A program made the translations under genes and the position numbers. DNA of 30,052 nucleotides from Chloroflexota bacterium. Lineage in GTDB: Bacteria > Chloroflexota > Chloroflexia > Thermomicrobiales > UBA6265. Below the pieces are notes generated by a model, which had not been told where the DNA came from, did no database searches, and saw only the letters and a list, made by a program, of their open reading frames with translations. Shown piece by piece: positions 14,020-22,140 of this stretch. The stretch's first letter is position 1, and each line of letters starts with the position of its first letter. Location: positions 1 to 30,052 of the forward strand of contig JAEWEG010000090.1 of the NCBI GenBank assembly GCA_023389575.1, written 5' to 3'.

Positions 14020-15312
14020 GTGGCAAATCGTCCGCGTATTTCGACGTATGGAATGAACCGCAGATCGCTCGTCAAGTCCTCGTTGTTCGCCGGAGGCGCC
14101 CTCGCCTTCGCCGGCTTCGGCCGTGCTCCGGGCGTGCTCGCCCAGGACAACATCCGCCTCGTGCAGTGGTATCACCAGTACGGCGAGGAAGGCACCCAGG
14201 CGGCCGTTGAGCGGTATGCCGAGGAGTACACCGCCGAGAATCCGAACGTCGAAATCGAGGTCGTCTGGCAACTTGGCGACTACGGCGCCGGCCTCGCCGC
14301 CGCCCTCCTCACCGACGACGGACCCGACATCTTCGAGCAGAACAGCGTCACCCTCGATCAGGTCGAACAGGGCCAGGTCGCCCCGCTCGATGACCTGTAC
14401 ACCGACGAGCTGAAGGCCGACTTCGGCGAAGCCAACCTCTCCGCCGCCACCATCGATGGCAGCATCTACTGGGTGAAAATGCTCACCGACACCGGTGGCG
14501 TCTATTACAAGAAGAGCGTCTTCGATAGCGAGGGCATCACCGTCCCCACCAGCATCGACGAACTCATCGCCATCACCACTCAACTCGGCTCCGGCCGCAC
14601 CAAGGGCCTCTTCGTCGGCAACGACGGTGGAATCGGCGCGCTCGGCGGTCCCATGCTCTGGTCCGCCGGCGGCCGCTTCCTCAACGACGACAACACCCCC
14701 GGCTTCAACAACGAGCGCACCGCCAACGCCTGGCTGAAGCTCAAGGAACTCAACGACACTGGCGCCCTCCTCATGGGCTCCACCACCGACTACTGGGATC
14801 CTTCCGCCTTCATCCAGGGCGCCACCGCCATGCAGTGGACCGGCCTCTGGGCATTCCCGGCCATCAATGAGGCCGTCGGCGAGGACCTCGGCGTCTTCGC
14901 CTGGCCCGCCTCCGACGCCGAAGGAACCAGCTCCACCTTCTGGGGCGGCTGGGGTGAGTGCGTGAACGCCAAGAGCGCCAATGTTGACGCCGCCAAGGCC
15001 TATGTCAAGTGGCTCTGGATCGACAACACCGAGGTCCAGAACGACTGGAACGTCGGCTACGGCTTCCACGTCACCCCGCGCCAGAGTGCCGCCGCCACCG
15101 CCGAGGCGCTCCAGGTCGGCGCCGCCGCGGACATGGTTCAGAACCTCTACGACTACGGCGTGGGCAACAACCCCCTCTGGACGCCGGTCATGGGCAGCGC
15201 CTACACCGACGCCCTCACCCGTGTCGTCCGTGACGGGGCCGATCCCACCTCCGAACTCGCCACCCTCGAGGAAACCGTCCTGGCGGAACTCGAGCGGCTC
15301 CTGGGCAGCTAG
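14020..15312 (+). CDS. Family-1 extracellular sugar-binding protein of an ABC importer
   Basis: This exported binding protein of about 430 residues captures a sugar or oligosaccharide for the MalF/MalG-like permeases that follow. The N-terminus NRRSLVKSSLFAGG carries a twin-arginine signal (Arg14-Arg15) and a cleavage-like APGVLAQ. Mature blocks such as WYHQYGEEGTQAAVERYAEE, PNVEIEVVWQLGDY and DDGPDIFEQNS are typical of the family, as is the later KAYVKWLW. I chose GTG at 14020 because AAAGGAAG lies 9 bases upstream. An upstream in-frame GTG at 13996 and an internal ATG at 14053 are alternatives. A near-consensus promoter with an odd spacer and a palindrome lie upstream. A long intercistronic stem-loop follows the stop, consistent with higher expression of the binding protein than of the permeases. 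Confidence 0.92.
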   Translation: MANRPRISTYGMNRRSLVKSSLFAGGALAFAGFGRAPGVLAQDNIRLVQWYHQYGEEGTQAAVERYAEEYTAENPNVEIEVVWQLGDYGAGLAAALLTDDGPDIFEQNSVTLDQVEQGQVAPLDDLYTDELKADFGEANLSAATIDGSIYWVKMLTDTGGVYYKKSVFDSEGITVPTSIDELIAITTQLGSGRTKGLFVGNDGGIGALGGPMLWSAGGRFLNDDNTPGFNNERTANAWLKLKELNDTGALLMGSTTDYWDPSAFIQGATAMQWTGLWAFPAINEAVGEDLGVFAWPASDAEGTSSTFWGGWGECVNAKSANVDAAKAYVKWLWIDNTEVQNDWNVGYGFHVTPRQSAAATAEALQVGAAADMVQNLYDYGVGNNPLWTPVMGSAYTDALTRVVRDGADPTSELATLEETVLAELERLLGS

Positions 15313-15320
15313 GCATCGCT

Positions 15321-15355
15321 GGGAGGGACGGTCGCTTCACGCGGCCGTCCCTCCC
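15321..15355 (+). promoter_or_regulatory. Intercistronic stem-loop after the sugar-binding protein gene
   Basis: GGGAGGGACGGTCGC (15321-15335) pairs with GCGGCCGTCCCTCCC (15341-15355), a 15-bp stem with one T-G pair and a loop of TTCAC. There is no T run. It begins 9 bases after the stop and lies before the permease genes, as in other binding-protein operons where such structures protect the upstream mRNA or partly end transcription. Confidence 0.7.
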
Positions 15356-15422
15356 GCGTGTGTCCACTCCCTCGTGATCCACTCGCGCCCGATCGATGGG
15401 CAGTCAACCTCCGGGGAGCGCC

Positions 15423-16379
15423 ATGTCTCTTCGCACGGATCAGGTTCAGGTGGCGAATGTGCCGTGGTGGCGCCGCACCCGGACGGAAGCAAACATCGCG
15501 TTCATCCTGTTTGTCGCGCCCATGGTCATCGGGCTCACCGTCTTCACCTTCATCCCCATCGTCTGGGGCACGTTGATCAGCTTCTCCGAGGCGCGGAACA
15601 CCATCAGCATCGGCGACTGGGTCGGCTTCGATAATTACTCGGCCATGCTCTCCAATCCGGAGTTCCGCCGCTCGCTGCGAACCATCATCGTTTTCTCGAT
15701 TTTCATTGTTCCCCTTACATTCTTCTTTTCATTGCTCCTCGCCCTCCTGGTCAACAGCGCCGGGTTCGGCAAGCCAATCTTCCGCACCATCTTCTTCATC
15801 CCCACCGCCATCTCCTATGTGATCGCCTCCATCATCTGGAAAATGGGCATCTTCAACGGCGGCGCCTTCGGCCTCGCCAACATGATCTGGTACAAGATCG
15901 ATGAAAACGCGCCGGTCGTGGCCTGGATCGGAACCGCCGATCCTCCCTACTACTGGCTTGTCCTCGTCAGTGTCCGGCTCTGGCTCCAGGTCGGCTTCTA
16001 CATGATCCTCTTCATCGCCGCGTTGCAGGAAATCGACTCGTCACTCTACGAGGCAGCCCAGGTCGATGGCGCGCGGCTCGGCTGGCACACGTTCTGGACC
16101 ATCACCTTCCCGCTCCTGCGAAACACATCCATCGCCGTCCTCATGCTGAACTTCATCGCCGCCTTCCAGGCCTTCGACGAGTTCATCAACATCCTTGGCG
16201 GCGTCGGCTCGGTCGGCAACATCAGCCTGGCCCGGCCACCGCTCGTGTACCTCTACCAGGTCGCCATCCAGCAACAGGACTACGGACGAGGGTCCGCCGG
16301 GGCCATCATCCTCGCGGCCATCATCATCGCCATCACCATCATCCAGGGACGTCTCTTCGGATTCGGGAGGCGAGCATGA
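15423..16379 (+). CDS. Sugar ABC importer permease (MalF/UgpA family)
   Basis: This inner-membrane permease of about 318 residues has a first helix at AFILFVAPMVIGLTVFTFIP. The coupling loop is YEAAQVDGARLGWHTFWTIT followed by FPLLRN, the classic EAA motif that docks an ATPase. GGGGAG lies just before the ATG at 15423. An in-frame ATG at 15396 is possible but has no ribosome site. The stop overlaps the start of the MalG-like gene by 4 bases (ATGA), so the two permeases are translationally coupled. The operon has no ATPase gene; sugar importers of this class commonly share an MsmX/MsmK-type ATPase encoded elsewhere. Confidence 0.94.
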   Translation: MSLRTDQVQVANVPWWRRTRTEANIAFILFVAPMVIGLTVFTFIPIVWGTLISFSEARNTISIGDWVGFDNYSAMLSNPEFRRSLRTIIVFSIFIVPLTFFFSLLLALLVNSAGFGKPIFRTIFFIPTAISYVIASIIWKMGIFNGGAFGLANMIWYKIDENAPVVAWIGTADPPYYWLVLVSVRLWLQVGFYMILFIAALQEIDSSLYEAAQVDGARLGWHTFWTITFPLLRNTSIAVLMLNFIAAFQAFDEFINILGGVGSVGNISLARPPLVYLYQVAIQQQDYGRGSAGAIILAAIIIAITIIQGRLFGFGRRA

Positions 16380-17284
16380 GCGACCAGCGAACCCCCGCCA
16401 CCGGCTCCGCCCAGTGGGACCACATCGAATACCCGCGCAGGAGCAACACCGACGTCATCGGCTGGCTGTTCACCATCCTGCGCTACGCGCTGCTGCTGTT
16501 GCTGGCGTTCATCTTCCTCATCCCCTTCTACATCATGATCCGCAACGCCCTCATGACGCAGCCCGAAATCACGGACATGAACGCCTGGCGATGGTGGCCG
16601 GAAGAAACCCAGTGGGGCAACTTCAACCGTGTCTTCGAGGACACCTCCATCTCCATGGCCACCGGCCTCCGGGTCTCGACCATCCTGGCGCTGGTCAACC
16701 TGGTGTTCCAGACGTTGTTCGCGTCCATGGCCGGCTACGCCCTCGCCCGGATCCCGTTCCGTGGCCGGGATGTCGTCTTCTTCCTCATCCTGCTCACGTT
16801 GATGATTCCGGGAGCCGTCACCTTTGTCCCAACCTACGTCGTCGTCTCCGAACTCGGCGGCATCAATACGCTTTGGGGCATCGTGGTGCCCGGCCTGTTC
16901 AGCGCCTTCGCCACCTTCCTCTTCCGCCAGTTCTACCTGGATTTCCCCACCGAGATCGAGGAAGCCGGCCGGCTCGACGGCAACAGCTACTTCGGCGTGT
17001 ACTGGAAGCTCCTGGTGCCCAACTCGCTCGGGATCATGGCCGCCCTCGGTGTGCTCAGCTTCATCTACAGCTGGAACGCGTTCCTGTGGCCGGTCATCGT
17101 CGGCCAGTCACCCGAGACCCGCACGGTCCAGGTCGTTCTCAGCAGCTACCTCACGGCCCAGACCATCGATCTCACCCGACTCTTCGCGGGCGCGATCATC
17201 GGCGCGGCGCCGCTCATCGTGGTCTTCCTGCTGCTGCAGCGGTACATCGTCCAGGGTGTCCGCATGTCCGGCATCAAGGGATAG
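16376..17284 (+). CDS. Sugar ABC importer permease (MalG/UgpE family)
   Basis: This second inner-membrane permease of the sugar importer has 302 residues and about six membrane helices (for example YALLLLLAFIFLIPFYIMI). LLTLMIPGAVTFVPTYVV lies mid-protein. The EAA coupling loop is IEEAGRLDGNSYFGVYWKLL followed by VPNSLG. IYSWNAFLWPVIV lies near the end, and the C-terminal block is RYIVQGVRMSGIKG, typical of the family. The start codon overlaps the MalF-like stop by 4 bases. A 10-bp stem-loop lies 11 bases after the stop. The substrate is unknown; no glycosidase gene is nearby to suggest it. Confidence 0.94.
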   Translation: MSDQRTPATGSAQWDHIEYPRRSNTDVIGWLFTILRYALLLLLAFIFLIPFYIMIRNALMTQPEITDMNAWRWWPEETQWGNFNRVFEDTSISMATGLRVSTILALVNLVFQTLFASMAGYALARIPFRGRDVVFFLILLTLMIPGAVTFVPTYVVVSELGGINTLWGIVVPGLFSAFATFLFRQFYLDFPTEIEEAGRLDGNSYFGVYWKLLVPNSLGIMAALGVLSFIYSWNAFLWPVIVGQSPETRTVQVVLSSYLTAQTIDLTRLFAGAIIGAAPLIVVFLLLQRYIVQGVRMSGIKG

Positions 17285-17294
17285 CCACCGCACA

Positions 17295-17320
17295 CCGGGA
17301 GCCCGCGATTGGGCTCCCGG
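17295..17320 (+). terminator. Stem-loop after the sugar permease genes (probable terminator without T run)
   Basis: CCGGGAGCCC (17295-17304) pairs perfectly with GGGCTCCCGG (17311-17320) around the loop GCGATT, 11 bases after the MalG-like stop. No T run follows, so termination is likely but not certain. Confidence 0.6.
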
Positions 17321-17383
17321 AACTCATCACCGATGCCACTCTGTTGCGATATGAATTCGCGCGACTCTGCCCCCGTCCCCCTT

Positions 17384-17451
17384 GGCAGGGGTCGATCCCC
17401 GGCTCCTGGCACTCGATGGCATGCACGCGCGCGGGGGGGGTCGACCCTGCC
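17384..17451. repeat. Imperfect inverted repeat with G8 tract
   Basis: GGCAGGGGTCGATCCCC (17384-17400) is nearly inverted as GGGGGGTCGACCCTGCC (17435-17451), with 34 bases between. Each arm also has internal symmetry around GTCGA. It resembles decayed intergenic repeats with a CCCCCTTGGCAGGGG core; that likeness is from memory. Confidence 0.4.
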
Positions 17452-17752
17452 TCCCCACCGCGAAGCACCGCCTCCCACTGCCACATCACCCTGCTGGCGG
17501 CCTTCGACTTTGCTCCCCAACGCTCATGTTCGCCTGACCGCACGCTCCGCGGTTTGCACGCCGCGCCCGGCCACGTCGCCAACGTTTGTCGTGCCAGCCT
17601 ATGCCGCTCGATCCACTCGCCAATCACCCTCGCCCGGCTCTATGGCGTACCTCGGCGCGAACTGCAACAATGACAACCGAGAGTTCAGGATACGTCGACG
17701 CATATGAGGCGCGTGACTTGCCGCGCGGCCCGCGATGAGGAGATACGGAACC

Positions 17753-19342
17753 ATGCGCCCCACTCTTTCTGGGATCGATCGTCGTCGCCTTGTACTCGCT
17801 TCCAGCGGCGCCGGCATCGCCCTGGCACTTGGCCGGTCTTCACTCGCGCAGGACACCCCCACCGCGGCCCTCCGCGTCGGCGTCTCCGAGGATGGCTACC
17901 GTACCGACGAGCGGGCCAATATCGGCTTCTTTCCGCTCAATACCAACATCTTCGAATCGCTCGTTTACCTCACCCCCGACTACCAGATCGAACCTCGCCT
18001 GGCTGAATCCTGGGAGTTCGTGGAGCCCGGCACGTGGCGAATCGTCCTTCGCCAGGGCATCACGTTTCACGGCGGCACGCCATTCAACGCCGAAGCCGTC
18101 AAATACACCATGGACCGGATCGCCTCGAACGGCGGCGGCGTCATGGGCATCGGTCCCGATTCCTGTGTGATCGTCGATGACTCGACGGTCGAGATCACGC
18201 CCACCTACGTCAACATGCGGATGATGGAGCAGATCGGGCACCCGAATAATTCGATCCTGCCGCCGGGCCTCAATCCCGCCGACACGCGCAATGGCACCGG
18301 CCCGTTCACCGAGGTGGAGTACGTCCCCGGCGACCACTACACGGTCGCCGCCAACCCCAGCTACTGGGGTGACGACAAGCCCCAGGTCGGGGAGATCACC
18401 TTCCAGTTCTACGCCGATCCCACCGCCCGCCTCCTCGCGCTGGAAGCTGGTGACGTTGATCTCATCGTCGACGTCCCGCGCGAAACGGCCAGCACGGTCG
18501 AAGCCGCTGGCAACACGCTCATCAAGGGTCCTGTCGGCGCCTACGAGGCGATGTACGTCAACATCCACGGCGCGGAACCCTACGACCTGGGCTCGGAACT
18601 GGCCGTCCGCGAGGCGATCGCGATCGCCATCGACCGCCAGCAGGTGATCGACGGCGCGTGGCAGGGCAACGCCGAGCCCGGCACGACCATGATCCCGCCC
18701 GCGATCCTCGGCGATTCCGCGTCTGATGTCGCGGCGCCCGAATATGAACCCGAGCAGGCGAAGACCATCCTCGACGAGGCTGGTTGGGTGGCGGACGGAG
18801 ATGGCACCCGGCAACGGAATGGCCGCGCCCTCAAACTGACACTCATCAACGGATACGGAACCGCCGCCGATCATGGCTCGGTGCCGGAGCTGATCCAGGC
18901 TCAGCTCGGAGCAATCGGCATCGAGGTTGAAATCGTCCAGACCCCCGATACCGCCACCTACGAACAACTCCTAAGCCTCGGCGAGGGCGATCTCTGGCTG
19001 GAGGCCGGCTCGCAGAACGATGGTAACCCCGCGTTCCTGCCCGAACTGCTGTTCCGCAGCCCCGAGGAAGGCGCTGATCCGGAGGCGACCATGTACGGTC
19101 GTGCCTTCTCCACTGGTGCCGCCTTCGACGACGCGATCACCCGCAGCCGCGAGGCCCTGGACATCGCCGATGTCCAGTCGGCCGCGGCCGAGGCCATGAA
19201 CATCGTCATCAACGATGAAATGGTGGTCATCCCACTCTGCGGCTTCTACCGCATCATCGGTCATCGCGATACCGTGAGTGGGTTCGATCTGCATGCGTCG
19301 GGCGTCAACCAGCGCTGGACCTCGCTGGCGGCGGCGGAATAG
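17753..19342 (+). CDS. Family-5 extracellular solute-binding protein (second peptide importer)
   Basis: This exported binding protein of about 529 residues serves the DppB- and DppC-like permeases that follow. The twin-arginine signal is IDRRRLVLASSGAG, ending in a cleavage-like SSLAQ. Family-5 blocks are LAESWEFVEPGTWRIVLRQG, ITFHGGTPFNAEAVKYTMDR, GTGPFTEVEYVPGDHYTVAA and NPSYWGDDKPQ. I chose the ATG at 17753, with GAGGAG 10 bases upstream; the cox operon has the same GAGGAGATACG-type leader. The ATG at 17735 overlaps that ribosome site and is less likely. It resembles the binding protein at 11469-13049 in family only, so the two importers are not a recent duplication. Ligand unknown. Confidence 0.93.
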   Translation: MRPTLSGIDRRRLVLASSGAGIALALGRSSLAQDTPTAALRVGVSEDGYRTDERANIGFFPLNTNIFESLVYLTPDYQIEPRLAESWEFVEPGTWRIVLRQGITFHGGTPFNAEAVKYTMDRIASNGGGVMGIGPDSCVIVDDSTVEITPTYVNMRMMEQIGHPNNSILPPGLNPADTRNGTGPFTEVEYVPGDHYTVAANPSYWGDDKPQVGEITFQFYADPTARLLALEAGDVDLIVDVPRETASTVEAAGNTLIKGPVGAYEAMYVNIHGAEPYDLGSELAVREAIAIAIDRQQVIDGAWQGNAEPGTTMIPPAILGDSASDVAAPEYEPEQAKTILDEAGWVADGDGTRQRNGRALKLTLINGYGTAADHGSVPELIQAQLGAIGIEVEIVQTPDTATYEQLLSLGEGDLWLEAGSQNDGNPAFLPELLFRSPEEGADPEATMYGRAFSTGAAFDDAITRSREALDIADVQSAAAEAMNIVINDEMVVIPLCGFYRIIGHRDTVSGFDLHASGVNQRWTSLAAAE

Positions 19343-19349
19343 TCCCGCC

Positions 19350-20288
19350 TTGACTGCTTTCGTCCTTCGACGCCTCGCCTATCTCGTCCCGGTCTGGATA
19401 GGTATCTCGTTGGTTGCCTTCATCCTCGCCAACCTCGCGCCAGGCGACCCGGCCCGGCTTGCACTCCAGCGCGAACTGGGCCGGCAACCGACCAGCCAGG
19501 AAGTCGCGGTCGCCCGCGAGGACATGGGACTGAACAATTCCGCTCCGGTCCGCTACCTCACCTGGCTCGGCGATGCCCTGACCGGCGATCTTGGAGACTC
19601 ATACCGCACCGGCAAACCGGTGCTGGAGTCCCTGCTCGAACGATTCCCCACCACGCTTAAGGTAGCTGGGTTCGGTCTGCTGTTCGCCGTCGCGCTGGCC
19701 ATCCCGCTGGGCGTGCTGGCCGCCGTCTACCAGCGGAGTCCGATCGACCACCTGAGCCGCCTGTTGGCGCTCGCCGGCGCCTCCATGCCGTCGTACTGGG
19801 TGGCCTACCTGCTGATCATGCTGCTCTCAGTGCAACTGGGCTGGCTCCCCGTCGCGGGTAGCCAGACATGGCAACACGCCGTCATGCCCGCCTTGACGCT
19901 CGGCATCGGCGGCAGCGCCAGCCTGATGCGGCTCACCCGCTCGGAAATGCTGGACACGCTGAACCAGGACTACATCAGGACCGCCCGCGCGAAGGGACTC
20001 CAGAATCGCGCGCTCCTCGTTCGCCACGCCCTTCGCAATACGCTCATCCCAATCTCCACCGTGCTCGGCATGCGCTTCGCGGCCATGCTCGGCGGAGCAG
20101 TCATCGTGGAGACGATCTTTTCCTGGCCTGGCATCGGCAAGCTCGTGGTGGATGCCATCTTCGACCGCGATTACCCGATGATCCAGGGCTTCGTCATCTT
20201 CATGGGAACCGCCTTCCTGCTGATCAACCTCCTCGTGGACCTGGGCTACGGCCTGATCGATCCACGCATTCGACTGGCGGGCAGGTAG
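19350..20288 (+). CDS. Peptide/nickel-type ABC importer permease (DppB/OppB family)
   Basis: This inner-membrane permease has 312 residues. It begins TAFVLRRLAYLVPVWIGISL and then NLAPGDPA, the standard DppB opening. It has DYIRTARAKGLQNRALLVRH as coupling loop and ends LVDLGYGLIDPRIRLAGR. The start is TTG at 19350, 7 bases after the binding-protein stop. A GTG at 19278 is in frame but would overlap the previous gene by 65 bases and add non-family sequence. The stop is 2 bases before the DppC-like ATG, so coupling is tight. Confidence 0.93.
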   Translation: MTAFVLRRLAYLVPVWIGISLVAFILANLAPGDPARLALQRELGRQPTSQEVAVAREDMGLNNSAPVRYLTWLGDALTGDLGDSYRTGKPVLESLLERFPTTLKVAGFGLLFAVALAIPLGVLAAVYQRSPIDHLSRLLALAGASMPSYWVAYLLIMLLSVQLGWLPVAGSQTWQHAVMPALTLGIGGSASLMRLTRSEMLDTLNQDYIRTARAKGLQNRALLVRHALRNTLIPISTVLGMRFAAMLGGAVIVETIFSWPGIGKLVVDAIFDRDYPMIQGFVIFMGTAFLLINLLVDLGYGLIDPRIRLAGR

Positions 20289-20290
20289 CG

Positions 20291-21208
20291 ATGGCTCACT
20301 CCACGACCTCCACGTCCGTCAAACCCACCGGGCTTGCCACGATCAACCGGAGCGGCGACATCTGGCGACCCGACCGGTTCGCCTGGTTCCGCGCGATCAC
20401 GCGAGATCGCTCGTCGCTCGCCGGTCTCGCGATCCTGGTCATCGTGACCGTCGTCGCCATCCTGGCGCCGCTCATTGCCCCTTACGATCCAGCCGCGATC
20501 GACCCCACCGCGAACCTCGCGGATCCGTCCCGGAATCATCTGCTCGGTACCGATAACCTCGGTCGCGATATCTTCAGTCGCCTCGTCTTCGGCGCGCGCT
20601 GGACCATCGGCGCGGCCGCGCTCGCCACCGCGGGTATCGTCATCCTCGGGGTTTCGATCGGAATTGTCGCCGGCTTCTTCGGAGGCCTGCTGGATGACCT
20701 GCTGATGCGCCTGGTCGATATCCTGCTGGCCTTTCCCAGCATCATCCTCGCGTTGGCCATCGTCGGCATGCTGGGACCAAGCCTGACCAACGTGCTGATC
20801 GGCATGGTCGCGGTCTGGTGGGTCGACTACGCGCGCATTGTCCGCGGGCTGACCTTGAAGGTGACGCAGAACGAGTACGTGCTCTCCGCTCACTGCTGCG
20901 GATGCGGCAGCGGACGAACCATCCTGCGCCACATCCTGCCGAACGTCGTTCCCTCGGTCATCGTGCTCGCCACGCTGGAAATCGGGTCGCTGATGCTGGC
21001 CATCTCCGGGCTAAGCTTCCTTGGCCTCGGCGCCCAGCCACCGACTCCCGAGTGGGGCACCATGCTCAGCGATGGGCGCCGGTTCTTTCTCATCGCTCCC
21101 CAGTTGATGATGTACCCGGGGATCGCGATTACCCTGGTCGTCCTCGGCTGCAATCTGCTTGGAGACGGCCTCCGGGACGCCCTGGACCCACACCAACGCA
21201 AACGCTGA
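20291..21208 (+). CDS. Peptide/nickel-type ABC importer permease (DppC/OppC family) with Cys-rich coupling loop
   Basis: This inner-membrane permease of 305 residues starts at the ATG 2 bases after the DppB-like stop. LLGTDNLGRDIFSRLVFGAR at 84-103 is the OppC signature. The FLGLGAQPPTPEWGTMLSDG block and the final LLGDGLRDALDP are also typical. The coupling loop normally reads like A-A-R-A-x-G-A-S-x-x-R-I-I-x-R-H. Here it reads SAHCCGCGSGRTILRHILPN (199-218), with Cys202, Cys203 and Cys205. This is unusual for the site that contacts the ATPase, and could reflect adaptation, a pair of compensating frameshifts or a sequencing error. No ATPase gene follows. Confidence 0.92.
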   Translation: MAHSTTSTSVKPTGLATINRSGDIWRPDRFAWFRAITRDRSSLAGLAILVIVTVVAILAPLIAPYDPAAIDPTANLADPSRNHLLGTDNLGRDIFSRLVFGARWTIGAAALATAGIVILGVSIGIVAGFFGGLLDDLLMRLVDILLAFPSIILALAIVGMLGPSLTNVLIGMVAVWWVDYARIVRGLTLKVTQNEYVLSAHCCGCGSGRTILRHILPNVVPSVIVLATLEIGSLMLAISGLSFLGLGAQPPTPEWGTMLSDGRRFFLIAPQLMMYPGIAITLVVLGCNLLGDGLRDALDPHQRKR

Positions 21209-21427
21209 CTCGCGCGTTGCCATCTAGCTGGCGGCCACGGCCAGCCTCGGTCGCGACACACACCCGCGCCGCCGCACGCCTCATCGTCATGGCGTGTTTT
21301 CGCGGTTTCGATGCGTTCACTGGGGATGGGTCCTCGAGCTCGGTCGTCTGTCGCGGCTCTCCCAGACCACGTTGCTCCAGACGGACCCCGCCACCCACGC
21401 TCACGAACACGACAACATATTTACCGT

Positions 21428-21537
21428 GCCAACATTAATTCGAACCCGCACATTAATTCGCGAACCCAAAAAGCCCGCCATTCCGGGCGGTATCGCCCCC
21501 GGAAGCCGAATAAATGGATTAGTGGATTAATGTTGGC
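21428..21537. repeat. 110-bp element bounded by 12-bp perfect inverted repeats
   Basis: GCCAACATTAAT (21428-21439) is exactly inverted as ATTAATGTTGGC (21526-21537). Inside, ACATTAATTCG followed by AACCC occurs twice in tandem (21432-21447 and 21450-21467, the second with an extra CG). There is also a strong hairpin at 21481-21504. No target-site duplication is obvious at the ends. It could be a small MITE-like element, a dispersed palindrome or a structured regulatory leader. Confidence 0.6.
21481..21504. terminator. Hairpin inside the inverted-repeat element, possible terminator
   Basis: TTCCGG (21481-21486) pairs with CCGGAA (21499-21504), and GCG pairs with CGC around the loop GTAT, leaving a two-base CC bulge. 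An A run (AAAAAG) lies upstream and AATAAA downstream. It could end transcription from the peptide importer, but the nearest stop is 270 bases away. Confidence 0.4.
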
Positions 21538-21588
21538 GAAAACACACAACCATCCGCACCGCGCCGGAGCCACCTCCCCGCGTTCCAC

Positions 21589-21617
21589 TTCCCACCTATC
21601 GCACATTCGGCTACAGT
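21589..21617 (+). promoter_or_regulatory. Candidate promoter of the cox-like operon
   Basis: TTCCCA (21589-21594) and TACAGT (21612-21617) are 17 bases apart, each with 4 of 6 consensus matches. The predicted transcript would begin just before the strong ribosome site AGGAGGAG at 21627-21634. The call is weak. Confidence 0.3.
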
Positions 21618-21644
21618 ACCAACCATAGGAGGAGATACGTACCC

Positions 21645-22100
21645 ATGAAACTGTCAGGCGAATACACATTCTCGGCCCCGCCCGAAACCATCTACAGCCT
21701 CATGCAGGACCCAGATACCCTCATGGCCTGCCTGCCCGGCTGCGAAGCGCTCGATGAAATCGGCGAGAACGAATACTCCGCCACCATGACCATCGGCGTC
21801 GCCATGATCAAGGGCAAGTACAACGGCCGCGTCAAGATCAGCGACCAGGTCGAACCGACCTCGTTCAAGATGCTCGTCGAGGGCAAGGGCCCGCAGGGCC
21901 AGGTCTCGGGCGAAGGGCTCATCGAGATCGAAGCCACGCCCGAGGGGAGCAAGGTCACCTGGTCTGGCGATCCCCAGATCCATGGCACCCTTGCCCGCAT
22001 CGGCAGCCGCGTCATCCAGCCGGCCGCCAAGATGATCGTCGGCCAGTTCTTCAAGTGTCTCGAACAGCAGGCCACGTCGACCTCGTCGACCACCGCCTAG
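21645..22100 (+). CDS. coxG: CoxG-like SRPBCC-family protein
   Basis: This 151-residue protein has the SRPBCC (START-like) fold of carbon monoxide dehydrogenase subunit G. It opens with MKLSGEYTFSAPPETIYSLM and DPDTLMACLPGCEALDEIGE, followed by the central GVAMIKGKYNGRVKISDQ strand pair and SGEGLIEIEATPEGSKVTW. The helix near the end is RVIQPAAKMIVGQFF. CoxG proteins are accessory to molybdenum hydroxylases of the CO-dehydrogenase group, probably in membrane attachment or maturation; they are not catalytic. AGGAGGAG lies 10 bases before the ATG. It is the first gene of a three-gene operon with coxS and coxM 40 bases downstream, which supports the name. Confidence 0.9.
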   Translation: MKLSGEYTFSAPPETIYSLMQDPDTLMACLPGCEALDEIGENEYSATMTIGVAMIKGKYNGRVKISDQVEPTSFKMLVEGKGPQGQVSGEGLIEIEATPEGSKVTWSGDPQIHGTLARIGSRVIQPAAKMIVGQFFKCLEQQATSTSSTTA

Positions 22101-22140
22101 ATCCGTTCCGTTTTCGATCACCTTGCTGGGAGTACCGCCA

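Larger units (their letters stand above)
17285..17752. other. Intergenic region between the sugar and second peptide importers
   Basis: This 468-base spacer has a stem-loop near its left end and an imperfect inverted repeat at 17384-17451 that includes a run of eight G (17433-17440). It must contain the promoter of the second peptide importer, but I cannot point to a convincing one. No gene-like reading frame was seen. Confidence 0.4.
21209..21644. other. Intergenic region upstream of the cox-like genes
   Basis: This 436-base spacer is GC-rich at its left and AT-rich from about 21415 to 21535, in contrast to the rest of the window. It holds a 110-bp inverted-repeat element with an inner hairpin and the probable promoter of the cox-like operon. 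No gene-like reading frame was seen. Confidence 0.5.

Noticed and set aside
13960..15069. Minus-strand open frame of 369 codons
   Set aside because: It lies opposite the sugar-binding protein gene, which has a signal peptide and family blocks; this frame is compositional shadow.
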